A stretch of DNA of 64,000 nt, taken from the NCBI GenBank assembly GCA_958450365.1, contig CAUEEP010000901.1, forward strand, positions 186,001 through 250,000, written 5' to 3'. The position numbers and the translations under genes were made by a program. Position 1 is the first letter of the stretch; every line of letters starts with the position of its first letter. Positions 43,549-52,114 of the stretch are shown here, piece after piece. The notes beneath the pieces are model-generated. The model ran no database searches. It worked only from the letters and a program-made list of their open reading frames with translations, and had not been told where the DNA came from. The stretch comes from Mesorhabditis belari. Taxonomy: Eukaryota > Nematoda > Chromadorea > Rhabditida > Rhabditidae.

Positions 43549-43557
43549 TATTTATAG
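43549..43557 (-). promoter_or_regulatory. TATA box of TIL copy A
   Basis: Minus-strand CTATAAATA within GCTATAAATACGAGTGAATG, 29 bp from the ATG. Conserved in copy B (45582-45590). Confidence 0.65.
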
Positions 43558-43633
43558 CACTTTTCCGATTATGAAAATAGTTGACGAAAACTTGTTGGTA
43601 CATTCAGTGAATTTTGTCGAAATGTTCCACAGA

Positions 43634-44081
43634 TAGCGCGGCACAGGTAGCGCGGCACAGGTAGCGCGGCACAGGTAGCGCGGCACAGGTAGCGCGGCAC
43701 AGGTAGCGCGGCACAGGTAGCGCGGCACAGGTAGCGCGGCACAGGTAGCGCGGCACAGGTAGCGCGGCACAGGTAGCGCGGCACAGGTAGCGCGGCACAG
43801 GTAGCGCGGCACAGGTAGCGCGGCACAGGTAGCGCGGCACAGGTAGCGCGGCACAGGTAGCGCGGCACAGGTAGCGCGGCACAGGTAGCGCGGCACAGGT
43901 AGCGCGGCACAGGTAGCGCGGCACAGGTAGCGCGGCACAGGTAGCGCGGCACAGGTAGCGCGGCACAGGTAGCGCGGCACAGGTAGCGCGGCACAGGTAG
44001 CGCGGCACAGGTAGCGCGGCACAGGTAGCGCGGCACAGGTAGCGCGGCACAGGTAGCGCGGCACAGGTAGCGCGGCAGAGA
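43634..44081 (+). repeat. 14-bp minisatellite, 32 near-identical copies
   Basis: Unit TAGCGCGGCACAGG repeated 32 times over 448 bp. All three minus-strand frames stay open and give the same peptide unit (CRATCAALPVPRYL) because 14 is not a multiple of 3; these are not genes. The array ends in ..GCGCGGCAGAGATCCCTTCT and CTGGTTCAA, which matches sequence just upstream of the SL-like leader at 46005. Confidence 0.95.
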
Positions 44082-44103
44082 TCCCTTCTCTGGTTCAAGG
44101 GGA

Positions 44104-44275
44104 TCGAAATCTGTCGGGTAGATCGAAAAAATAGTACTGCACGCAAATTTGCATTTATCTGAAGTTAACTTTCGCCAAGTTTCACAACAAACTCGAGTTG
44201 CATTGGGGAGGATCGATGAACGATGCCTCCATTCGTGTTTATCTTCAGAAGGCTCTCAGAGCTACGCTTTTCGTT
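44104..44275 (+). pseudogene. pogo-like transposase fragment, copy A
   Basis: Near copy of 46114-46275 (GCACGCAAATTTGCATTTAT, GGATCGATGAACGATGCCTC). It breaks off in CTCAGAGCTACGCTTTTCG, before the LLVWD motif. Part of the tandem duplication unit with TIL copy A. Confidence 0.65.
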
Positions 44276-44413
44276 TATCTATCAAATAAATAGAAAAAAA
44301 AACATTTAGACTTGTTTTTCGATACTCTTTTTCTAATGACTTTTGAAAAGTAATCAAAAAAAATAAAATTTATTCTTAAATTGCGTATGAAATTGAAAAT
44401 TTTTGTCAACAAA

Positions 44414-45553
44414 TCAGACTTTCGGGCAATTTTTGAGGTTGATACATTTCCTGTTGTGACGAACGAAACCTGGTTTACATTTGCAGCCCTGATAGCACTC
44501 CAGTGTGCACACCTCAAAAGATCTTTTTACATTTGAACTTGAATTGAACAAGAGATTAGATTAGATTTAACAAGTGCTCAAGAAAGTCTTCAAAGCTTGG
44601 CTTCAAAGCTTCATTTTGTCCTGAATTATCTCTATTACTTAAAAGTTTCTAACAAACTTTGTTCCTTTCTCTTCCCCTTTCTCTTCCCCCTTTTATTTCC
44701 TCTTTCTTCTCTGGCAAGAAGATGCTGGATAGCTCAGTGGTTAAAGCAATTGCCCGGAAAGCAAAAAGATCGAGGGTTTAATCCTCTCTTCGGAAATCTT
44801 TCTTTCCTATTCCTTACTTTATTATGATGAACATACTTCTGGGACAGGTTGTTCACAAGTTCCCTCACAACGCGACGCACACGGGCCAACCCATTGCTCA
44901 TTTCTTCCACATTCTGAAAATATGAACATAACAAATGTCAAACGTCTTTTGATTTTTAAAGCTTTTTATAATTTGCTTAGAAAATTAGCTTTTAACTGAC
45001 TAACTCTGAGATTTTCATGACTTCATTTTGTTCAACTTTTAACCTTGGCAGGAATTGAGTTTAAAAAAAGGCTAAGAAAGTATTACGAGTAAAGGATTGC
45101 AGTTTTGTGAATTCAATAACACCGATGCTAAACAATTGCTAAACAAGAACCCTTGAAGGCCTTCTTGTTAACCAACTCTTGTCCTTGTTAACCAAAATAT
45201 GAAAATATGGGCTAGTAAACTAGTCCCCCCAATCCCCCCAAGTAATCCATCGCCAGAACGCCACGCTTGTGTAGGTCGATGATCGCATCTCGGTACACAA
45301 CCAATTCTATAACACATTGGAACCAAATCGGTGCCGTGTTGGAGCCAAATCTATGCCCCATTGGAGCCAAATCTTTACCATATTGGAGCCAAATCGGTAC
45401 CATATTGGAATCAATGCGAAATTCAACAAGATTACGGTAAGAAAAAGGTAAACTTCTTAGAAAATATCGAAATTGCCAGTAAAACGAACTTTTCTTCTGT
45501 TCTTGTGCAAAACAGAAAGCGAATACGAGTAAAATAACGATGATTCTCTTCAT
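44414..45553 (-). CDS. Secreted single-domain TIL inhibitor, tandem copy B (79 aa)
   Basis: Three minus-strand exons in phase: 45553-45490, 44913-44837, 44512-44414. The signal peptide is MKRIIVILLVFAFCFAQ, then CGRNEQWVGPCASRCEGTCEQ..VPE | VCTLECYQGCKCKPGFVRHN..CINLKNCPKV. Same length and exon structure as copy A, about 1.9 kb away, with promoter, introns and the intronic SINE shared. The acceptor of the last exon is TTTTGAG instead of copy A's TTTTCAG, which should weaken splicing. Intron 1 carries extra sequence with repeated GGAGCCAAATC units (45310-45415). The gene is open, but expression may be reduced. Confidence 0.87.
44655..44830 (+). repeat. tRNA-derived SINE-like repeat, copy 4
   Basis: CTCTGGCAAGAAGATGCTGG, ATAGCTCAGTGGTTAAAGC, then GGGTTTAATCC. 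Orthologous insertion to copy 3, in the intron of TIL copy B. Confidence 0.65.
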
Positions 45554-45581
45554 TTTGTTGTCAAAATCGATCATTCACTCC

Positions 45582-45590
45582 TATTTATAG
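45582..45590 (-). promoter_or_regulatory. TATA box of T​IL copy B
   Basis: Minus-strand CTATAAATA 29 bp from the ATG, in GCTATAAATAGGAGTGAATG; identical placement to copy A. Confidence 0.65.
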
Positions 45591-46004
45591 CACTTTTCCG
45601 ATTATGAAAATAGTTGACGAAAACTTGTTGGTACATTCTGTGAATTTTGTCGAAATATTTGTTGATCTTCTTTTGAATTGAATTGCAAAAATAGAGGTGT
45701 TGATGGACTTTTGATCGAATGAGAATTTGGGTAAACATCGGTGACTCAGCAGGCATTTATACAGTCAAAAGTTGTTTTTTTTAAAGCACAAAACAACTAC
45801 TTATTCATATCAGATGAAGTGTCAAAGTAAAAGAATTCAAAAAAGATTTCGCTTTAGAACTTCAGAACACAAGACGGTGTGTACCTTTCGTGTCTCTCGT
45901 AGGAAAAGCGGCATCTGGCACAATAGTTGGCACAATAGTTGGCACAGATAGCGCGGCAGAGATAGATAGCGTGGCAGAGATGGCGCGGCAGAGACCCCTT
46001 CTCT

Positions 46005-46074
46005 GGTTCAATTACCCAAGCTTGAGATTTTCAAGAGTTTCTCGAATATTTTGAAAGCGTCCTCGATAGGGAGG
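46005..46074 (+). pseudogene. SL RNA pseudogene
   Basis: The leader-like GGTTCAATTACCC..AAGCTTGAG differs from SL1 at two positions. It is followed by AT rather than the GT donor, and the RNA is shortened to about 70 nt, though an Sm-like AATATTTTGAAAGCG and a CCTCGATAGGGAGG hairpin remain. Upstream, 45905-46000 holds CATCTGGCACA and several AGCGCGGCAGAGA-like units. Confidence 0.6.
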
Positions 46075-46109
46075 TTTAAATAAAGTGAAAAATGTATCTG
46101 TTCTAATAG

Positions 46110-46378
46110 TACTGCCGGGTAGATCAAAAAAATATTACCGCACGCAAATTTGCATTTATCTGAAGTTAACTTTCGCCAAGTTTCACAACAGACTCGAGTT
46201 GCATTGGGGAGGATCGATGAACGATGCCTCCATTTGTGTTTATCTTCAGAAGGCTCTCAGAGCTCCGCTTTTCGGAAAGCGGCTGCTGGTGTGGGATACG
46301 TTCTCGGCTCACAAAAGTGAGACAACGAGGAAGAAACTCAAGGAGCTTCAGATCGATTCAATTCTTGTGCCCGGTGAG
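46110..46378 (+). pseudogene. pogo/Tigger-like DDE transposase fragment, copy B
   Basis: The frame from 46085 encodes ..LHWGGSMNDASICVYLQKAL then LFGKRLLVWDTFSAHKSETT and KKLKELQIDSILVPGE. LLVWD.F.AH..E..KKKLKEL......PG is the second catalytic Asp region of pogo/Tigger DDE transposases. At GTGCCCGGTGAG it changes abruptly into the 3' part of an SL RNA. Confidence 0.7.
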
Positions 46379-46450
46379 GTTAGTATTAATGCCGAGACCC
46401 AAATAAAGTGTCTCGAGAAATTTTGGAACGGATTTCCCCTTTGGAAAGTC
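46379..46450 (+). pseudogene. SL RNA 3' part fused to transposase fragment
   Basis: From GTTAGTATTAATGCCGAGAC, through Sm-type GAAATTTTGGAACG to the hairpin GGATTTCCCC..GGAAAGTC, this matches the region downstream of the splice donor in the SL RNA genes. No leader precedes it; the pogo fragment does. Confidence 0.6.
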
Positions 46451-46642
46451 TACAAATCTCCTAGTCAGTAATTCGGTCACTTTGAATCCATTTTGACGCT
46501 CTAATCCAACAGAAATCCCTCGTGCATTGCGAAAATAAAAAACTAAAGTTGTAAATTCAAAAAGCAATCGATTTACCCTGTTAATTTATGCCAAAATTGA
46601 TTCACAAGTCTCTAGACCGCAACCGACCTCTTGAATGCAAAG

Positions 46643-46761
46643 AGCTTACGACACTCGGGATTCCCAAGCCGTCTCCGATCCAAGTACTAACCGACCCAAC
46701 CTTGCTTAACTTGGCAGATCGTACGGGATGCCGTGTTTTCAACGTGGTATGGAATGAGGGG
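46643..46761 (-). rRNA. 5S rRNA-like gene, probably a pseudogene
   Basis: On the minus strand CACGTTGAA, ACGGCATCCCGTACGATCTG, CCAAGTTAAGCAAGGTTG, GGTTAGTACTTGGATCGGAG, ACGGCTTGGGAATCCC and GTCGTAAGCT follow the nematode 5S sequence in order, and the span is 119 nt, the C. elegans length. The first ten bases (CCCCTCATTC) no longer resemble 5S and cannot pair with the intact 3' end, so helix I is lost. The internal control region (A box AAGTTAAGC, C box GGATCGGAGACGG) looks intact. It lies divergent to the SL1 gene at 46929, as in C. elegans 5S-SL1 repeats. Confidence 0.75.
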
Positions 46762-46928
46762 GAAAATAGAGGCAGCTGAAATAGGCAGCCTCAAGCGAAC
46801 AAGAGAGAGCATCAACCTCGCAGAGATCCGAGACGACACGACAGTGTGTACCTTTCGCGTGTCTCGTAGCAAAAAGCGGGATCTGGCACATGGCTCGTCC
46901 ACATAGCGCGACAGGAACCGCAATCTTC

Positions 46929-47022
46929 GGTTTAATTACCCAAGTTTGAGGTTAGCATTAACCCCGAGACCTTCCAACAGTGTCTCAAAAAAATTTTGGA
47001 ACGCGTCTTCGTTAGGAGATGC
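46929..47022 (+). ncRNA. sls-1: SL1 spliced-leader RNA gene
   Basis: The 22-nt leader 46929-46950 is identical to canonical nematode SL1 (starts GGTTTAATTACCC, ends AAGTTTGAG). It is followed by a GT donor; GTTAGCATTAACC can pair back to the leader's GGTTTAAT. AAAATTTTGGAACG is the Sm site, identical in core to C. elegans SL1 RNA, and GCGTCTTCGTTAGGAGATGC is the 3' hairpin. Total about 94 nt. The SL snRNP donates the leader to the 5' ends of many mRNAs. Upstream CATCTGGCACATGG (46873) may be part of a PSE. This is the only copy here with both an exact leader and an intact donor. The symbol is the C. elegans name for SL1 genes. Confidence 0.88.
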
Positions 47023-47387
47023 ACAAATGAACTAAAAAACGTGATAGGCGTTGAAGCTTTCATGCTTTATTTCATTTTAAACGTGATTTATCAAGAAATG
47101 TGTCAACTATTCATTCACTTTCAGTGAAACGCTGCCGCGGAGCCGCACAGGGGATCGTCCACATATGGTGGAGAAAATTTTGAAAAATACGGGTTCTCCT
47201 AGTGCTGAAAATTGATTCCTAGCATCATTTTGTCGTTTTCAGATGTGCGATTTCGAATAGTTGGTTTCCTTTCGAAGAATTTCGGAACTAGCTGAAATGG
47301 CGGTGAAATGTGAGTGTTGGTGGTGTATAATCGCTCACCATCTGGCACACGGGGCAGATAGATACCGAGAAAGCGGCCACCAAAGTC

Positions 47388-47482
47388 GGTTTAATTACCC
47401 AAGTTAGAGGCTAGTAATAGCGTCAGGATGCACAAAAATGTTTGGGGAAAATTTTGAAACGGATTTCTCTTTTGAGAAGTCC
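47388..47482 (+). ncRNA. SL RNA gene, variant leader, GC donor
   Basis: The leader GGTTTAATTACCC..AAGTTAGAG has one change from SL1 (T to A near its 3' end). The next dinucleotide is GC instead of GT. An Sm site (GAAAATTTTGAAACG) and a perfect-looking hairpin (GGATTTCTC TTTT GAGAAGTCC, one mismatch) give 95 nt. Upstream CTGGCACACGGGGCAGATAG and GAAAGCGGCCACCAAAGTC match other copies. The donor change should block or reduce trans-splicing. It is the left-arm partner of 51129-51223. Confidence 0.65.
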
Positions 47483-47938
47483 ACAAATCTCATAGTCAGC
47501 AATTCGAGGGCTTTGGATCTTTTTAATTTTAATCCAAAAGAATACCTCATTGATCTTGTTAGTTGTGTATTGTAAAGCTCCGAGAATAAAGGAAACTAAA
47601 GTTGGAAATTCAAAAAATAAAGAACGAAATAAATGAGCTGAAACATTGGCATTAAACTTTATTTCATTTTGACAAAAGTTCACTTCACGGACTTTACAAC
47701 TGCTGCTTGTCAATGCTTTTAAAAGCTAGAGTTGCAGAAGCAAACCGGTTCTTTCAATTTTTACATTTGTTCGACCCGCTAATCGCTTTCTACGTAGTGT
47801 TTTTCGGCGTGATTTGGAGTAAACGGACAAAAAGCCGATCTAGGTGAAATGGGAGAGAAGATTTGAAACTCGTTTTGTGCTCACCACCTGTATCCGGTCA
47901 CACACAAGTTTTTGATCTGACAAAGATCAGTTTTTAGG

Positions 47939-48011
47939 GTTAGTATCAACCCTGAGACTTTGGGAAAAGTGTTTCGAGAAATTTTGAAACGGATTTCCCC
48001 TTGGGAAGTCC
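47939..48011 (+). pseudogene. SL RNA-like 3' part without recognisable leader (left arm)
   Basis: GTTAGTATCAACCCTGAGAC, Sm-like GAAATTTTGAAACG and hairpin GGATTTCCCCTTGGGAAGTCC match the post-donor part of SL RNAs. The bases before it (TCTGACAAAGATCAGTTTTTAGG) do not resemble any SL I know. The right arm carries the same arrangement (50593-50665). It is a pseudogene, or less likely an SL with a new leader. Confidence 0.5.
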
Positions 48012-48317
48012 AAAAGTCTCTTTCGAAAGAATCACTCGACTTTGACACACATTGATCTTGCTCTAAGCCCCGAAAATAAAAAACTAAAGTTTAAAATTCA
48101 TTAAAATTCGAAAAGCAATCCATTTACCTTGTTAATTTGTGCAAAGGGTAATTTTGAATCGATCGACAAAAAAGGAAAACATTTAAAGTTCAAATTGATT
48201 TAGACAGGGTTATGCTAGCTGTGTCTTGTCAATCAGAAATAAAGTAAATCCAAACTACAGTATACTCTTGTTAATACCCAGAGATTATAAAGCTTTTTCC
48301 TAAAAAAACAAAAGCTT

Positions 48318-48389
48318 GGGCTCGTCCGGGGATCGAACCCGGGACCTCTCGCACCCAAAGCGAGAATCATACCACTAGACCAACGAGCC
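48318..48389 (-). tRNA. tRNA-Pro (TGG)
   Basis: The minus strand begins GGCTCGTTGGTCTAGTGGTA and ends GACGAGCC plus discriminator C. The anticodon loop TTTGGGT gives TGG. The B box GGTTCGATCCC is intact, and all arms pair. The 72-nt sequence is identical to 50225-50296, the copy in the other arm of the inverted repeat. Confidence 0.94.
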
Positions 48390-50224
48390 ATGAGGAAGGG
48401 CATCACAAATGAGCAACAAATAGATGTGCGGCAATTTTAAAGCGGGATTTAAATACTTTGCTTTAGGCAACCATTTACCCCTTTTCGATTCATAGAAAAA
48501 TCCAATGAAAACAAAACTGAAATCTCGTGTTTTCTTTGTAAAAATGGCCGTAACCGCTGTTTTCCCAAAAATAAAAACAATAAAGAAACTGTAGTTTAAA
48601 ATTTAAAAAGAGGCATAAGAAATTGGATGGGAATTCAATGCCAAACGAAAATCCCTCTCTTTGATGGTTGAATCTTTTTTTCCACAAAGCCGTGAATGAA
48701 ATCTTTTCCCATTTTCACAACGAGCCATGCCTGAGCTGACGAAAATGGGGTTGATCTTTTTGGATGGTTAAGATCTTGGAGAAAGCTGGCTTCAGCGAGA
48801 AAGAATTGTCAATTAGAGAAAAGAGAGACTCCAAAAAAAAGCGCGAGCAGTGGAAGGGAGCAGGTCAGTGGCCAAGCCTCACAAACGGCATCTCAAATGA
48901 GCAAGAAATAGATGTGCTTTTGATCTGACAGAGAACAGTTTTTATTTTATTCTTTAAATTGAAGAAAAATCCTATGAATTCATTTTCTAAAAGGTAAAAC
49001 GTTAAATTTAATAAAATACCGTAATCAAACTTTCGCTTTCATTCGATCATTTCAATTTTCGTATCATTCGATGAAGCTCAACACCAAAATTGAGCTAACT
49101 GAATAAAACTAGCATTTGGTTAAGGTAATTTTTCAAAAAGATGTCTTTTAGAAAGCACAGTACCCAAAAATACACTTAAGTCGTGTCTTTTCTTTAAAAA
49201 AAAATCATTTTCAAACGTTTTCCAAGTCACAAAAAGCACACAATCTTTCTCAAATCTCCTTTTCTTTATCCAAAATAGCTTTTGTATCTAGTTGAGCCTC
49301 TTTCACTCAAATTGATCTTTCCACAAACAATCCCAGAAATAAAATTTTCCCTTCAACTCAAATTGTATGTCAAAAAGTCGGCCTACAAAAGCTAAGGGTG
49401 ATTTTTGGTGAAAAAAGCGAAACACAAAGAAAATAGGGCAACGAAAAAGCCGAGAAAACTTTTCAACAATGAATTTATTTGCTGGGATGAAACATAAACA
49501 CAAACACAGAAAAGCATATATTTTTGAAGGGAAACGGGAAAAGATTTCATTCACGGCTTTGTGGAAAAAAGATTCAACCATCAAAGAGAGGGATTTTTGG
49601 TTTGGCATTGAATTTCATCTAATTTCTTATGCCTCTTTTTAAATTTTAAACTACAGTTTTTTTTTATTGTTTTTATTTTTGGGAAAACAGCGGTGGGTTA
49701 CGGTCATTTTTACAAAGAAAACACGAGATTTTAGTTTTGTTTTCATTGGGTTTTTCTATGAATCGAAAAATGGGTAAATGGTTGCCTAAAGCAACGTCTT
49801 AATACCGCTTTAAAATTGCCGCACATCTATTTGTTGCTCATTTGTGATGGCTTCCTAGAAACTCTAAGTAGACACTTACTAAGATGTACCATAATTTTGC
49901 ACTTACTTTACCCCTAATCAACAAAGATCGACAGCGGCTTCTCGGATTAGCCCATATTTTTCTCAATACCACGGTGCACTTCAACCATAAATGACACTAA
50001 AGGACCAATCTTAGCAAGTTTAGCAAGTCTAAACCAGAAAATGTTTGTCAGACAGTCAAGACAGTTCTTTCAAGGCCATTTTTACAAAGATTTCAGTTGT
50101 GTTTTCATTGGATTTTTCTATGAATCGAAAAGGGGTAAATGGTTGCCTACAGCAAAGTCTTTTAAATCCCGCTTTAAAATTGCCGCACATCTATTTGTTG
50201 CTCATTTGTAATTCCCTTCTTCAT

Positions 50225-50296
50225 GGCTCGTTGGTCTAGTGGTATGATTCTCGCTTTGGGTGCGAGAGGTCCCGGGTTCGATCCCCGGACGAGCCC
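50225..50296 (+). tRNA. tRNA-Pro (TGG)
   Basis: Same 72-nt sequence as 48318-48389, on the opposite strand; anticodon TGG, A box TGGTCTAGTGG, B box GGTTCGATCCC. Confidence 0.94.
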
Positions 50297-50592
50297 AAGT
50301 TTTTGTTTTTTTGGGAAAAAGCTTTATAATCTCTGGGTATTAACAAGAGTATACTGTAGTTTGGATTTACTTTATTTCTGATTGACAAGACACAGCTAGC
50401 ATAACCCTGTCTAAATCAATTTGAACTTTAAATGTTTTCCTTTTTTGTCGATCGATTCAAAATTACCCTTTGCACAAATTAACAAGGTAAATGGATTGCT
50501 TTTCGAATTTTAAACTTTAGTTTTTTATGTTCGGAGCTTAGAGCAAGATCAATGTGTGTTAAAGTCGAGTGATTCTTTCGAAAGAGACTTTT

Positions 50593-50665
50593 GGACTTCC
50601 CAAGGGGAAATCCGTTTCAAAATTTCTCGAAACACTTTTCCCAAAGTCTCAGGGTTGATACTAAC
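50593..50665 (-). pseudogene. SL RNA-like 3' part without recognisable leader (right arm)
   Basis: Inverse partner of 47939-48011, with the same post-donor sequence, Sm-like site and hairpin, and the same unfamiliar upstream sequence apart from single-base changes. Confidence 0.5.
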
Positions 50666-51128
50666 CCTAAAAACTGATCTTTGTCGGATCAAAAACTCGT
50701 GTGTGACCGGATACAAGTGGTGAGCACAAAACGAGTTTCAAAACTTCTCTCTCACTTCACCTAGATCGGCTTTTTGTCCGTTTACTCCAAATCACGCCGA
50801 AAAACACTACGTAGAAAGCGATTAGCGGGTCGAACAAATGTAAAAATTGAAAGAACCGGTTTGCTTCTGCAAAACGCAACTCTAGTTTTTAAAAGCATTG
50901 ACAAGCAGCAGTTGTAAAGTCCGTGAAGTGAACTTTTGTCAAAATGAAATAAAGTTTAATATCAATGTTTCAGCTCATTTATTCAGTTCTTTATTTTTTG
51001 AATTTCTAACTTTAGTTTCCTTTAGTCTCGGAGTTTCACAGTACACAACTAACAAGATCAATGAGGTATTCTTTTGGATTAAAATTAAAAAGATCCAAAG
51101 CCATCGAATTGCTGACTATGAGATTTGT

Positions 51129-51223
51129 GGACTTCTCAAAAGAGAAATCCGTTTCAAAATTTTCCCCAAACATTTTTGTGCATCCTGACGCTATTACTAA
51201 CCTCTAACTTGGGTAATTAAACC
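51129..51223 (-). ncRNA. SL RNA gene, variant leader, intact donor
   Basis: The minus-strand leader (51223-51202) is the same one-base SL1 variant as at 47388, but here the donor is GT (GTTAGTAATAG). The Sm site GAAAATTTTGAAACG and the 3' hairpin are conserved; 95 nt. GATGGATACCGAGAAAGCGG and CCACCAAAGTC lie upstream. Of the two inverted-repeat partners this is the one likely to work. Confidence 0.72.
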
Positions 51224-51262
51224 GACTTTGGTGGCCGCTTTCTCGGTATCCATCTGCCCTGG

Positions 51263-52114
51263 CCAGAAACCTAGACTTGATTGTGTGCGATTGTGTGCTC
51301 CCGATTGTGTGCTCCCGATTGTGTGCTCCCGCAAAGCACACCTCCTCATCACCATTGAAATAAAAACTCTGTCCTTAGTTTGACCTCAATTTTCTAAAAG
51401 AGTCAACAAATTTCTTCAAGTCTAGTGTTGAATACAGAAAAGTATACAAAGTTCGGCAAAGTTTAAAAGATCAGCGCTGCATGTGTGCCTAGCGTGTCTG
51501 ATAGAGATCGGCACTGAAAGAGAGTTTTGCCAAAAAGGTGATTGAACGGCGTGAAGAAACTCGCTAAGCATCTCTCAGCATCTCTTTTGTGATGCTTTAT
51601 CTTCTCTTTTCTTTTCTTCTTTTTCTTGTTTATGTGATGTTTGATAGGATTCATATCTTCAATTCTTTCTTTGCTTTTTCAACTCTTTCTCAACTGTGTG
51701 TCGATATTGATGTTCTCCAATGGCACCTGCGATTTTTCAATCGCTTAAGTTTTTGAATATTTTGACTCTTTTAACTATTTTGATTATTTTAACTATTTTA
51801 CCGAGTTCAAAACTATAATTTTAACGTTAATTTATAACTGAATATCTTCATTTCTAAAGGAATTAGAAGGTTTTGAATCTTTTTGAACTTCTGAATAACT
51901 GAATAGCTTTACCGATCTTGTAACTATCTTTATCTTATAACTGAAGATCTTTACTTCGAAAGAAATTAGAGAATTTGTATTTTCTTGAACCAGCTCATTT
52001 TTCAGCTTGAACCAGCTCAACCAGCTCATTTTCAGTTAAATAACTTTGTACATTTTCAGCTTAATCCCACCTTTATTCTTCTCTTAAATGCCCTGAGATT
52101 TGCCGAATTCTACG
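51263..52114. other. Intergenic upstream of the PAPS transporter gene
   Basis: Holds a short tandem repeat (GATTGTGTGCTCCC, about 51287-51335) and AT-rich sequence with TTAACTATTTTGATTATT-type repeats near 51770-51800. No gene recognised. Confidence 0.5.

Larger units (their letters stand above)
47340..48695. repeat. Large inverted repeat, left arm
   Basis: Pairs with 49545-51262: from TCTGGCACACGGGGCAGATA and the SL RNA, through ATGAGGTATTC-region, tRNA-Pro, to GGATTTTCGTTTGGCATTGAA and GATGGTTGAATC near 48670. Arms are highly similar, with scattered differences. The spacer 48696-49544 is AT-rich, without genes. Confidence 0.8.
49545..51262. repeat. Large inverted repeat, right arm
   Basis: Inverse of 47340-48695. 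It is longer because a segment is partly duplicated: GGTAAATGGTTGCCTA..TTGCCGCACATCTATTTGTT occurs at about 49772 and 50133, with about 200 bp of unrelated sequence between. Confidence 0.8.

Noticed and set aside
43634..44081. CRISPR array
   Set aside because: Units are contiguous with no spacers, and the genome is a nematode's.
43552..44146. Three overlapping minus-strand frames of 155-180 aa with CRATCAALPVPRYL repeats
   Set aside because: They are translations of the 14-bp minisatellite; because 14 is not a multiple of 3 every frame gives the same repeat, and none has a start, splice or flank of a gene.
46588..46779. 63-aa ORF
   Set aside because: Antisense translation of the 5S rRNA-like sequence.
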